Positions 17,218 through 28,310 of a stretch of DNA of 64,000 nucleotides are shown here, piece after piece (position 1 is the stretch's first letter; every line of letters begins with the position of its first letter). The DNA lies in contig NW_024881295.1 in NCBI RefSeq assembly GCF_018691265.1, positions 12,258,314-12,322,313 of the forward strand, written 5' to 3'. This DNA is from Tyto alba (taxonomy: Eukaryota; Chordata; Aves; Strigiformes; Tytonidae). Both the position numbers and the translations under genes were made by a program. The notes below the pieces were generated by a model, which made no database searches, had not been told where the DNA came from, and saw only the letters and a program-made list of their open reading frames with translations.

Positions 17218-20089
17218 CTAGAGAGGAATCAGTTGCTTAGAGTTTATACAGGCTTACAAAAACATGCAGAAGAAAAACATTTCCATTTGATAAATTCTGC
17301 CTGACAACACCTAGTAAGGTACCTTAAATCTGTATTTTCCCAGATATTATGGTGCCCATCTTCTATTCAAATCAATACAGCTGGTGCTTTAAATGCTTGG
17401 AGGATCTGGACCATCCTCCCTATTTCAAGTTTAAAGAAAGATATATATATATATGTACAGCCCCATAGCCACAGATTTTGAACACGTGAAGCTCCCACTG
17501 AAGTCAGCCAATGTTGGTCGTGATCTTTAAAAATTTTGGTCTTATATGATGTGGCCAAAGGCACTTAAGCAAGTCATCAGGGCCACAAAGGTGACAGTGA
17601 TTGGAGCATCTGTCATAAAATGAAAGGCTGAGAGAGCTGGGATTGCTCAGCCTGAAGAGAAGGCTCAGGGGAGATCTTACCAATGTGTACAAATACCTGA
17701 AGGTAGGGAGTTCAAAAAGATGGAGCCAGGTTCTTTCTAGTGGTGTCCAGTGACAGGACAAGGGGCAACAGTGCACAAATTGAAATACAAGAAATTCCAT
17801 TTAAATGTAAGAAAATATTTTTTACTGTGAGGATGTTTGAACACTGAAAGAGGTTGCCCATAAAGCCTGTGGAGTCTACATCCATGGAGATACTCAAAAC
17901 CCAACTGGACATCCTCCTGAATGACCTGCTCTAGGTTGAGCCTAGTGAAACCTGCTCCAGGGTCAACTTTCTTGAGCTGTGGGACTGGACTAGATGATCT
18001 CTGGATTGGACTAGATGATCTCCAGAAGCACTTTCAACCTCAACCATTCTGTGATTTAAACTGTCATGAGTGCTTAGAATCAGAGATTCAAGGCAAGAAA
18101 GGCTATAGGAAAAATAAAGGAGGGGAGCTCCAGCTTGTTTTCCTGCTGTATCTATCCAATCCAAAGATCACCCACTGAAATAAAACTTTAATGATCTGGG
18201 ATGTAATGTCTCCTGAAAAGCTTAGGGAAAGCATCACTGTTTGCAGCAGATTTTTCTTGACCACCCTGCATTTTTCTTTCACCCGACTCTTCCTTTTCTC
18301 CATGGACAGGACTCATATTGTTTTTCCAACTTTTTGAAGGCAGAGAGAATAAAAGATGATGGCAGAGAATCTTTGCGGATCCAGATTTGCTGTGGCAGAT
18401 GCTATAATTTTGTAAGATGTCTCTCTTGTAGTTCTCGTGAAGTGTTTATAGTTAAGAACTAAAATAAATATGTCTCTGTGCTGGAGAGCTTTGACTTTGT
18501 CAGAGGGTTAAGAGATATGAGGTAGAAGACACTTGTGGTTCTGAAGCTCAGACTTACAGATAAATATGTTAACATACTACCTCTTTACCCAAAATGCTCA
18601 GTGTCAGATGCTTAAGGACACGAAATCTATATTTAGACACTTAAATAAAGGACTGCAAGCTATTAGTTTTATGAACCATAATACATTTTGGCCAGTGAAT
18701 TCTTCAGTCAAATTAGTTCTCTGTAGCATTAACTCATTTCTTCATCCTTCATTTCTCCTCAGTAGGTATTATGCAACAGCAAACTGGTATCTGTTCACTG
18801 TGCTTGCTCATGTGATGGCAGTGTTCTTCCACTTAACTTTTCCCCTCAGAGCCTAGAGTACAGCCATTATAGACATGTACACTAAAATAAACTGGAAAAT
18901 GCGCTTAAAAAACTGTGAACATCAGTTTCGTATGTACAGCTGATACATAGGCAAATAGGGTAATAATTATCATCACACTAAAATAAAAAAAGAATCACAA
19001 GTGTTACAATTCAGATGCTGGGAAATGCTGGAATGAATGCTGTCTGTGTCATCTGAACTGCTTGCTGAAACATAAAAGCATTTGCCTGTGCAACATACTC
19101 TGCCTATATTTAATTTTACAAGTGAGATTGCAGTACAAAAGTATTTTGGTTTAGTTTCAGCAGTGAAATGTAAGCCTTGCAGGACAGCTAATTAACAACG
19201 AACCTACAATTCAAATTACTTCAAAGCTGGCAGCTTCTTTCTAGTTGTTTTCTTACTAAACATGGGTAGTTAACACTCGTTATTTCCTGTTAGATTCCTG
19301 TGCATTTATAAAGACATCTGCTAAGGCAGTAATATATATATTTTTTTAGTTAAGTCATCTTTTTCTTCTGAAGACTACTTCTAATGAGCTCACGGTATCT
19401 GTCAAACTAACTACTGTGTTAATCTTTTTTGTTTGTTAGTTTGGTATACAACATTTTAAACTTGATCTAAAGCAACTGGAGGTCATCAACAGAGACTTTT
19501 TCATTGACTTCTATAGCTTTCACACCTCCAGCTAAGGGATGGAAGAAGAGACTGAAATTCATACAGAATTTCAAATTCCAATCTTCAAGGTGGGCAAAAA
19601 CGTTCCTCATATTGCTACTTAATTTCCCACTGCTCATTGACTAGGATAGTCACCCTACATGCAGTGGCTTAAATCTTTTGAGCGAAAGGGGAATTTCTGC
19701 GTGAGAAGTAATGGGGCAGACTTGTGAGTCTGGATGCTGAAAGGCTTTTGCTTGCTCTGTTCCCTATCATTTCTTCTCTCTTAAGCTCTAACCAACACCT
19801 GTGAGGAAATATGACCACCATCTATGTCAGCCATCCAGTGTCGAACATCATCTTCTAAAGATTCCTGAACCAAAGTTAACCTGGCCATGAGTTGAAGGAT
19901 ACACAGGAATTGTCTTACTATGAAACCAACAGTCTATTTAGCTGTCCTTTTACAGGAGAGTATGATTAGTGCATAAAATGTTAATCTGAAGCAAACAAGC
20001 AAAAAGCCCAGTGACACCTCCCACTAGTCCAGTGATGTCGCTTTAGGGAGAGCCAAGTTACAAGATGATAGAAAGGGTCCAGTACTCAC
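17218..20089. other. PDE3A intron containing a CR1 fragment
   Basis: A 2,872-base intron between the SSGT exon and the RLRRS exon. It holds the CR1 fragment at 17575-18057. Otherwise I see only AT-rich sequence, including a short TA run near 17439-17453. Confidence 0.8.
17575..18057 (+). mobile_element. CR1 LINE 3' fragment, antisense to PDE3A
   Basis: The sequence matches the CR1 3' part: GAGAGAGCTGGGATTGCTCAGC, then the region equivalent to the end of ORF2 (GGACAAGGGGCAAC and the KKFF-like segment, heavily mutated), then GGACTAGATGATCTCCAGAAG and a CCATTCTGTGATTT tail. It is 5'-truncated, as is usual for CR1, with many substitutions and no usable frame. Near its 3' end a 16-base stretch, TGGACTAGATGATCTC, is repeated with a 21-base period (17986-18022). 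The 5' boundary is approximate. Confidence 0.9.
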
Positions 20090-20350
20090 CTTGGGAATAG
20101 CTAGTTTCTCTCCTTTCTCTGGACATTCCTCTGAGTCGGAGCAGGTGTAGTTCTCACTGAAGGACACCAGAGGGTTCACCCTTGGCTTGTGGATGGCTTG
20201 GAAGGTTAACTGCGTATTAAGCAGGTTGCTCACTGTTCTCAGTGAAGTACACACGTTGGGGGGCAGCGAAGGATCTGCCAGAAGGTCTGTGATGAGCCCG
20301 TGTGCTTCTCCCATGACAGCAATATCCACTGTGATACTGGTACCAGAAGA
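20090..20350 (-). CDS. PDE3A: PDE3A internal exon, start of linker (87 codons)
   Basis: This exon encodes 87 residues beginning [18 protein letters not shown] and ending KLAIPK, nearly identical to mammalian PDE3A just before the Ser428 site. The acceptor is CTTTAG before TCT TCT GGT and the donor is AAG/GTGAGTA. It starts and ends in phase 0. It carries the conserved stretch with [10 protein letters not shown] followed by NVCTSLR, and a more variable acidic tail ([13 protein letters not shown]) that is one residue longer than in human. The exon lies in the regulatory half of the protein, between the membrane-association region and the catalytic domain. A frame opening at a GTG at 20329 covers most of it but is not the real start: this is an internal exon, and the codon is Val. 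Confidence 0.97.
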
Positions 20351-22779
20351 CTAAAGAAGACAAAATTAATACATGTCAGACAATAGAAGTGAGTAACTTC
20401 CTGAACAGTATCTAAAGCTGTGATGAACTCCCCCCACAACTTTTGTTAAAGCAGTTACCCAGAGTGGAAAAATAGTAACATGAAATAATTCTTTAAATAA
20501 GGAGAATCATGCTGAATAGATTGATCATCAGGCATGATGCTCACAGCCCAAAAAGAGTTTGGAATTTCATCATATCTGATTTTCAGCTTTCACCACCTGC
20601 AGCTGACTTAACTCATTTGAATGAATTGTTCAGGCTCCCTACAGAGACATAGTCAATGGACAGGGGCAATTTGCACAAATAATTTTGGAGACATAGCTTA
20701 TGATGGGAGGAGTCTCTCTCCAGAGATGCCTTTCTACTAACTACAGAGGCATCTAGAACAACTAATGCTCAATGCTTATGCTTAGATAAATTATATAAAT
20801 CCCAAGCATATACTGAGATTTTTTAAGTATCTCCATGCTATTAAAACACAGCATACTGGTATGGTGGCAACAACATTATTCTCCAATGAATTGCATATTG
20901 TGCAGGTATACCAAAATTGAAAGGGAGTAAAAAGCGGATTTTCCAATCCTTACTTTATTCAGATGTAAGTGATGAGAATAGTTACTCTACAGACTTATAT
21001 GACGAATTCAGATGGTCCTTATTTTCTCTTGGGTTTGGAATATATACCTACTTAACATATATCATTTAGGAAGAATTATTAACTAAAGTGATACATAAGC
21101 AGAAATAAGGAGCAGCTCGTATCACTGGCAAATCTTATATACCCTAGCCAGTATATGTATATAATTGATCTGTAAGCGACACACTGCAAAACAACTGTGT
21201 CTCAGACAAACTATCTTCATAGGTGTAGTCCATCCATCACACACACGGGTGATCTAACACAGCTGTAGCACTGGGCTTGCAGGGCATGCACAAGAGGATT
21301 GATCCATAAATGCATCTTTGAGTTTCTCCAGAACTTCCCGACATTCAGCAGCTCCAACTACCATCTGTTGTGAAACCCAGTAGGGCAATATATTGGCACT
21401 AAAAGTGACATCCTATTGCCAAAAGCAGGAAAATTGTCAAGTCTGTGAATCGACAGCTATATGATACAATTGCAAAAGACTCAGGAACTTTAAAATTTAC
21501 TAGAAGAACAGTGAGACTGGATGCATGCAGAAGTAGAACAACTAGAAAGGCGGAGACATATGAACTTTTAAAGCAGCAGTGACATTTCAGCCTCACTAGC
21601 TGGTGCGCTAGAAATCACCATAAATTCTGCATGGAATCACTAATTCAAGGCACTCCAAGAGAGACTGTTTATCCTTTGCTGTGTTTCTTGCACGAGCTCA
21701 ATCCTATTGCTACTGTTTGGGACTTTTCAGTAGGTGTATGTGCAGTTTGCCAAAGAGACCATTCCAGGAGATTTTGTGTTAATTTATTTTCAGGTATTTC
21801 TTAGAGAAATCTAAGATACACAGTTTTCCAAATGGGGATGTTATGTCTGTGAAAAGAGCATATGGATTTCTTGGGGTGGCACTTACATAGCATGGAGAAT
21901 TGGGCAGACTGCTTAGCAGGAGAATGCTGAGAGCCCCAGCCAGGAGTGACTCATCAATGACAGCATTTACAGACCTTACAACATATCAAAGAGCAGCATA
22001 ACAGAGCTTGACACTGCTTCATTCCCAGAAAAGGCTTTACAGGCAATAGTGAAGTATTTCTACGGAAAGTGATGTAATAGCTAAGTACAGATAAACTTCT
22101 CCCCACTATCTTCCCAGTTGTGTAGTGTGGACACCAGGCCCTTGGCAATAGCTGTTTCACTCCACTGATCCACTCCTCGTGTCCTACTTCTTGCTAACAC
22201 AGTGGTAAGCCGCCGGGCCAGAAGACAGGCCTCCTCACTCACCATCCTCTCACGCAACCATAAAACCAGCCTCTTCTTCCCACGTCTTTTCTTTTTTATG
22301 ATACGAAATAAAATAAACCAGAAACTGTTTGATATACTGAAGTGCTATTTCATCCTACTGAAAAAAATCAATGTCTGAAGTTAATTTAATGGCTCTTTCA
22401 TTTCTTAACCTCTCAGGAGTGCATGCAGAAGATTATGGCAGATGCTAAAGAAAATTCTTAATTTAAAAGACAAGGCTTTGGATGGGAGGAATTAATTATC
22501 TATCTTAACCTCAGCCCTGAAAAACAGATCAAAGGGGAGTGAGGGAGAATACATCATTCAAAGTGCAATAGAAGCCTCATATTTTCAGCAAAACTACATA
22601 ATCTACAGTTTGAAATTCTATTAAGTCTGGAGCCTGGAGTTGTTGACTGTCATTCAGAGACAGAGATTCTTCAATACTTCAATGAAGTAAACAAGTCTGA
22701 CTCAGCTGGCCATAAGCAGAGGCCCAGATTTCGTACAGCAGTACTAATATTTTGCAAAACAGCCAGCATTGTTCTCTAT
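20351..22779. other. Presumed PDE3A intron
   Basis: AT-rich sequence directly upstream of the SSGT exon. The short PDE3A exon that should precede it (in mammals containing an RRTSLPCIPRE-like stretch) was not seen here. No repeat recognised. Confidence 0.6.
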
Positions 22780-23405
22780 GATTAGTACCAAGCGGGGAGA
22801 GGGAAAGCCCTCCTCTCCAATGGTGAGTTTCTGCCACATGGCCTCTGACATGTGGGGAGGGCTTGTCACGTCCTGGTGAGCCCTGCCTTGACTCTGGGAC
22901 CCAGCAGAGTCGTCCAACAAATGTCAGGCTATGTCGAGTTGTGCTAGGAGCTGGTATCGAGGCCATATGGCCCAGGAAGAGGGACGCCGCACATCAGGTC
23001 TGCATCCTCTCTCCTGAGCTGTGCCTGCACCTCGCCATGAAGGACAGTCTGCACTCAAATCGAGTTAGGTACTTATGCAACACACATTAACACTGCCGCA
23101 GCCCATGCCCCACCAGAACAAATCAGTGGAAACAAAGCAATTCTCCCCTGCAACTGGAAAAGGCTTCCGAGCTTGACAATAGCACATACGATACCACCTC
23201 ACCTCATTTTTGACGTGCAGATCAGACGTTTTCACCTGACACCTCACATGAAACCCATGCAGCCATCCACCCTGCCCGCGTGGAGCACGCCCAGAGGGGT
23301 CAGCTCCACACCTGTAACAAGGTGCACGCCGAGTGCCCCTCACCAGGGCCGAAATGAGGTGCATATCCTTCCAGCACAGCCCAGCCAGGGCCACCATAAG
23401 ACATC
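22780..23405. other. GC- and CpG-richer patch of unknown nature
   Basis: This block is clearly richer in GC and CpG than its surroundings, for example GACGCCGCAC, CTGCCCGCGTGG and GTGCACGCCGAG. It contains overlapping open frames on both strands, the longest 23173-23685 (+, 170 codons) and 23065-23397 (-, 110 codons). Neither shows a recognisable domain, and the plus-strand frame runs out into AT-rich sequence. It could be an old or unrecognised repeat, or a regulatory patch. I do not call a gene. Confidence 0.4.
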
Positions 23406-26400
23406 AACAGCCACCAATTTTTGCAACATGACACACTGCATTGTGCAATACTTCAAATTGAAAACACTTTACACAGTATTTCAAAGACATCGCTGTATTG
23501 TAGCGAGCTGCTTTAAATGGCACATACATATGATAGTTACAGTATTGTCTAAAATACCCATAATGCTTAGAATCCTTAGAATGAGAGCATATGTAAAAGG
23601 AGAACAGACCAAGCTTAAATTCCTCTCAAAGAAAGAAGCAGAACAGGGTAAACACTGCTCTAATCCACTGATTTCAGTACACTAACGCCACATCCTGAAT
23701 TGGTATGGTTTATATATTGTAATTTAATTGCACAGAACTTGTATACAGGAAAACTTTTTCTTTTTTGAGCATTTTGAGTATTTAATCCATCTCACAATGA
23801 ATTTAGAGTACTGACTAGTCTGACTAGATGAAATTACAGCTATTCAAATTATTACTTTCTAAAAAGAGCTACAAATTGAATGCATGAATACAGTTAAAAA
23901 TATTTTATTTTTTAGATTCTCTACTACAATCTACAGTAGAGAACTGTGTATGCTTTGCAAACCATTACTCAAAGTAAAATAAAAAGTGTTTCTCTGAAGG
24001 ACAAGGAAACCTGGAATTTTTAAAAAATACATATGATGATGTGAAACAGCATAAAGACTTATGCAAGACAGAAAATTGCTGAAAATTTTAGATTGATGCA
24101 ATTGTATATATGCATATACACATATGTGCATGCATATATACATGCACAGTCTTTTTTCAGGATAAAAGTGCATACAAAATCCATGCTCAGATTTTGTTTT
24201 CTACTAAAGTGCATAGCCTTTGCATGAACTGATCTAGATTCTTTCCAAACTACTTTACTCATCGAAACTCAAAACGCTGGATACTCGGGAATAGAGGCAT
24301 GAATAACATGTTTGCAATCAACACTAACAAACAACTAACATAATAGACCAAATCAAAACAAAAAAAAATCCGAGGACCTAAGATAAGGTGAATTAAGTTT
24401 CACACTGGTCAGTATTAATTTACCAATCTATGCTCATAATCATGAATGCAGTTTCCTCCCATGAATTTTGGAGAAGACTGGCTCACTGTTCACTTTGTGA
24501 CTTCATTCCAACTCCGATTTAAGCTATGTCATGCAGTGACTAAAACTGAAATGCTCTGGGGCATGAGAATGAGAAAGCAAACAGGCTGGAAACAAAAGCA
24601 AAACCAGATCAACTAAGCATGTTCATTGAGAAATAAGGTAAGGAGCAAAATAAATTCCTTACAGTGCTGAAAATCAGCTGGTTTTGTGCTTTCTTCCCCT
24701 CACCCCCCTCCTTTTTTTAAACTAGCATCCAGGTGAGTGTTTTAGTCTGTGGTACCACTTGGAATTCCTAACTGCACCCAAATGCACTTGCTGTATGTTT
24801 TGGGGCTTCTTTTAATGTACAGAAATAAAAGAAAGGATTTTCCCCTAAAGAACTCAAACGAAAAATAAGATGGCCAGATCACAATAGGATGCATTAGAGA
24901 CTGACATACATAGTTCACAACACCTACTGTGCAATCACCTAATTTTGCATGGGTCGGGGCTTACTGGGAATCTGCAAGAAAACTTTCACATACCAAGAAG
25001 CGCACATGCTGCTGCAACAGCAGGATTGAATCACAAGTAGCATGTCCCACTGTCCTACAGACAATTTTTGCCACTGCAGGAAACTTATCTTCAAGGAACT
25101 CTCTTAAATGCAATATGAAAATAATATCCTGGTAAACTTTAATGATCACTTTGAATTTTTAGGTTTGAATAGTTCATTTTGGATTCTGTAACATGGCTAG
25201 AAAAAAAGTTGCGTAACGTTCCGTAGGCTTTTATATTACATTTCACAAAATCCCATCTGTTTTCTTCGATTAAATTATATTATGCATAGAAATCTAAGAG
25301 TAACTTTTTACTCACTAGGGGAAAAAAGCAGATAAAACTGTGTAGGAAAAATTAATTTAGGAAAACAGGAATAACAAATTCCTCTATCCGTAAGACCTGA
25401 TATATAAATTTAGTTTACAAATTTTTCCTGGTTAAGAGACATTTGACCCACCTGTGAAGCAGATCTGACATCCTTATACTGAACGGATGCCTTACTGAAA
25501 ATAAAAGTCTTCCTCCCTGTGCTGGTGTTTTGGATATGATTCTTGTGAAACTAAACTCATCCAGCTTAACTAAAAAAAATACTGTTCTCTCTCCATCTTA
25601 CAAGAAAGGATGATTAACATGACAACACAAAACCAGTCAAAACTTAAGCATAATAAAAAAATAAGGAAAAAAAAGTCATCAAACACAAACCACAATTCAT
25701 TTCACACAGCTCCATGTTAGTGAAAAAAAAAAGTCTTAATTTGCTGTGGCATGTACAAGGAAAAGCACTGAAGGCAGAGACGCTGGCCTTTCACCATGTT
25801 ACACTCAAGAACACTCTAAGTGAAAGAACGGGGGAGGCAAGAAGGAAAAAAACGAACAAAGCAGCATCCAGCATATCTTCAATCTTCACACAATTACAAG
25901 CAACAATAAATCACAATTTGATATAGTTTCCAAGTCACATCATGAATGCTCAGGCCAAGCTGTCTGGAAACAAAATTAAAAGCAAATATAATTCTCCATT
26001 ATTTTAATCTCTACAGAGCGATTTGAAGGATAAACATGAATTGGCTTCTATGGAAATAATGAATCATTTTAAAGGCGCCACAGACTTAACTACTCCACCT
26101 TTCACTGAATGACTAAGAAGAAAAGAAAAGTGTGTGGTGTGTGTAGAATTCTTTGACACTTCACTTCTCTGTATTTAAAGCTGCAGAACTGGAGTTTTAC
26201 CCAGCCTTCTTATTTTTATTTTATTCTTACTTTGTACTAACACAAGATTATGTTTTTTTTCTTATCTGACAAGCAACCGAGACATTTATGAGAACCTTTC
26301 CTTCACCTTGATGAAGCACAGCATTTCCATTTCTCTCTGGAGGTGGACCAGCCACAAGCTCTGTAAGGCATATTCTTTGGTAGGACTGAATATAGCACCT

Positions 26401-26524
26401 TCCGACTGTCTCACCACGCTGATCAAAGAAAGCCTTTCCTAATCATCAATGTAATCACTGATTTTGCTGCCAATTCTTTAAAGCACCCAGAGCCACATAA
26501 CCATAAAACAGACACTGAAGCACA
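23406..26524. other. Presumed PDE3A intron
   Basis: AT-rich sequence with an alternating purine-pyrimidine tract at 24103-24148. I recognise no gene or repeat family in the rest. Confidence 0.6.
24103..24148. repeat. Alternating purine-pyrimidine tract
   Basis: Forty-six bases alternate pyrimidine and purine without a break, mixing TA, CA, TG and GC steps (for example ACATATGTGCATGCATATAT). It is partly self-complementary. Such tracts can adopt cruciform or left-handed forms. Confidence 0.9.
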
Positions 26525-28310
26525 AAACTAGAGAAAAATTGACCAGGGAAAATGTGGGCCCTCTCCAGAAAGAAACAGGACAACTGGTTATCCAGAATAT
26601 GGAGAAGGCTAAATTACTCAATGATTTTTTTGCCTTGGTCTTCACTGGCAAGGGCTCCAGACACACCACCTAAGACACAGAAGGACAAGGCAGGGTCCGG
26701 GAGAATGAAGAACTGCCCACTGTAGGAGAAGATCAGGCTTGAGACCATCTAAAGAACCTGAAGGTGTACAAGTCCATGGGACCTGACGAGCTGTATCTTC
26801 AGGTCCTGAGGGAACTGGTGGATGAAGTGGCTAAGCCACTATCCATCATATCTGAGAAGTCGTGGCAGTCCAGTGAAGTTCCTGCTGATTGGAAAAGGGG
26901 AGACGTAAGTCCCATTGTTAAAAAGGGAAAAAAAGGAAGATCCAGGGAACAACAGGCCAGTCAGTCTCACCTCTGTGCCTGGCAAGATCGTGGAGCGGAT
27001 CCTCCTGGAAACTATGCTATGGCACATGGAAAATAAGGAGGTGATTGGTGACAGCCAACAAGTCTTCACTAAGGGCAAACTGTGCCTGAAAAATTTGGTG
27101 GCCTCCTACAACAGGGTTACAGTGTTGGTGGATTAGGGAAGAGCAACAGATGTCATCTACCTGGACTTGTGCAAAGCATTTGACACTGTCTTGCATTATA
27201 CCCTTGTCCCAAAATTGGAGAGAAATGGATTTGACAAATGGACCACTCAGTGGATAAGGAATTGGCTGGATGGTCACGCTGAAAGAATTAGAGTCAACGT
27301 CTTGATGTCCAAGTGGAGAGCAGTGATGAGTGGTGTTCCTCAGGGGTTGGTATTGGGACCGGTGCTGTTTAACATCTTTGTTGGTGACATGGACAGTAGG
27401 GTTGAGTGCACCCTCAGCGAGTTTGCCGACAACACCAAGCTGTGTGGTGTGGCTGACACACTGGAGGGAAGGGATGCCAGCCAGAGGAACCTTGACAGCC
27501 TTGAGACATAAGCCCATGCAAACCTCATGAGGTTAAACAAGGCCAAGTGCAAGGCCCTGCACATGGGTTGGGGCAATCCCAAGCACAAATACAGGATGGG
27601 TAATGAATGGGTTGAGAACATCCCTGCAGAGAAGAACCTGAAGGTAATTAGTGGATGGAAAACCGACTATGAGCCAACAGTGTGCACTCAGAGCCCAGAA
27701 AGCCAAGTGTGTCCTGGGCTGCAACAAGAGAATTGTGGCCAGCAGGTCAAGGGAGGGGATTCTCCCCCTCTCCTCTGCTCTCATGAGACCCCATCTGGAG
27801 TGCTGTGTCCAGCTCTGGGGCCCCCAACATAAGAAGGATATGGACCTGCTCTAGCAGGTCCAAAGGAAGCCATGAAGATGAGGAGGGGGCTGGAGCACCT
27901 CCCCTGTGAGGACAGGCTGAGAGTTGGGGTTGTTCAGCCTGGAGAAGAGGAGGATCCAGGAAGACCTTATAGTGGCCTTACAGTACTGAAAGGGGGCCTG
28001 CAGGAAAGATGGGGAGGGGATCTTTATCAGGAAGTGTAGGGATAGGATGAGAGTTAATGGTTTTAAACTGAAAGAGGGTAGATTTACATTCAATATTAAG
28101 AAGAAATTCTTTCCTGTGAGGGTGGTGAGGCACTGGCACAGGTTGCCCAGAGAAGCTGTGGCTGCCCCCTCCCTGGAAGGGTTCAAGGCCAGGTTGGATG
28201 GGGCTTTGAGCAACCTGGTCTGGTGGGAAGTGCCCCTGCCCATGGCAGCGGGGTTGGAACTGGATGATCTTTAAGGTCCCTTCCAACACACAACATTCTA
28301 TGGTTCTATG
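26525..28310 (+). mobile_element. CR1 LINE, 5'-truncated, decayed reverse transcriptase
   Basis: About 1.8 kb of CR1 ORF2 and 3' end lies on the plus strand, antisense to PDE3A. Successive frames give reverse-transcriptase pieces in the right order: [48 protein letters not shown], a segment around [36 protein letters not shown], then FADN in place of the catalytic F/YADD box, and FKLKEGRFTFNIKKKFF. The 3' end reads TTGGAACTGGATGATCTTTA and closes with CATTCTATGGTTCTATG. The frame is broken by a shift in the A-rich run near 26930, an in-frame TAG at 27134-27136 and a stop at 27509-27511. The endonuclease and ORF1 are missing. The copy is dead. Confidence 0.95.
26764..27832 (+). pseudogene. CR1 ORF2 reverse-transcriptase remnant
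   Basis: The readable part of the CR1 polymerase is split among frames beginning near 26764, 26915, 27167 and 27527. It spans the palm and fingers motifs; the downstream part continues to about 28274 in pieces, including ALMRPHLECCVQLWGPQHKK. The last aspartate of the catalytic box is changed to Asn (FADN), and stops and frameshifts separate the pieces. Nothing indicates use as a host gene. Confidence 0.9.

Noticed and set aside
23173..23685. 170-codon plus-strand open frame
   Set aside because: No recognisable domain; it runs from a GC-rich patch into AT-rich sequence and has a competing frame on the other strand. Reported only as a composition anomaly.
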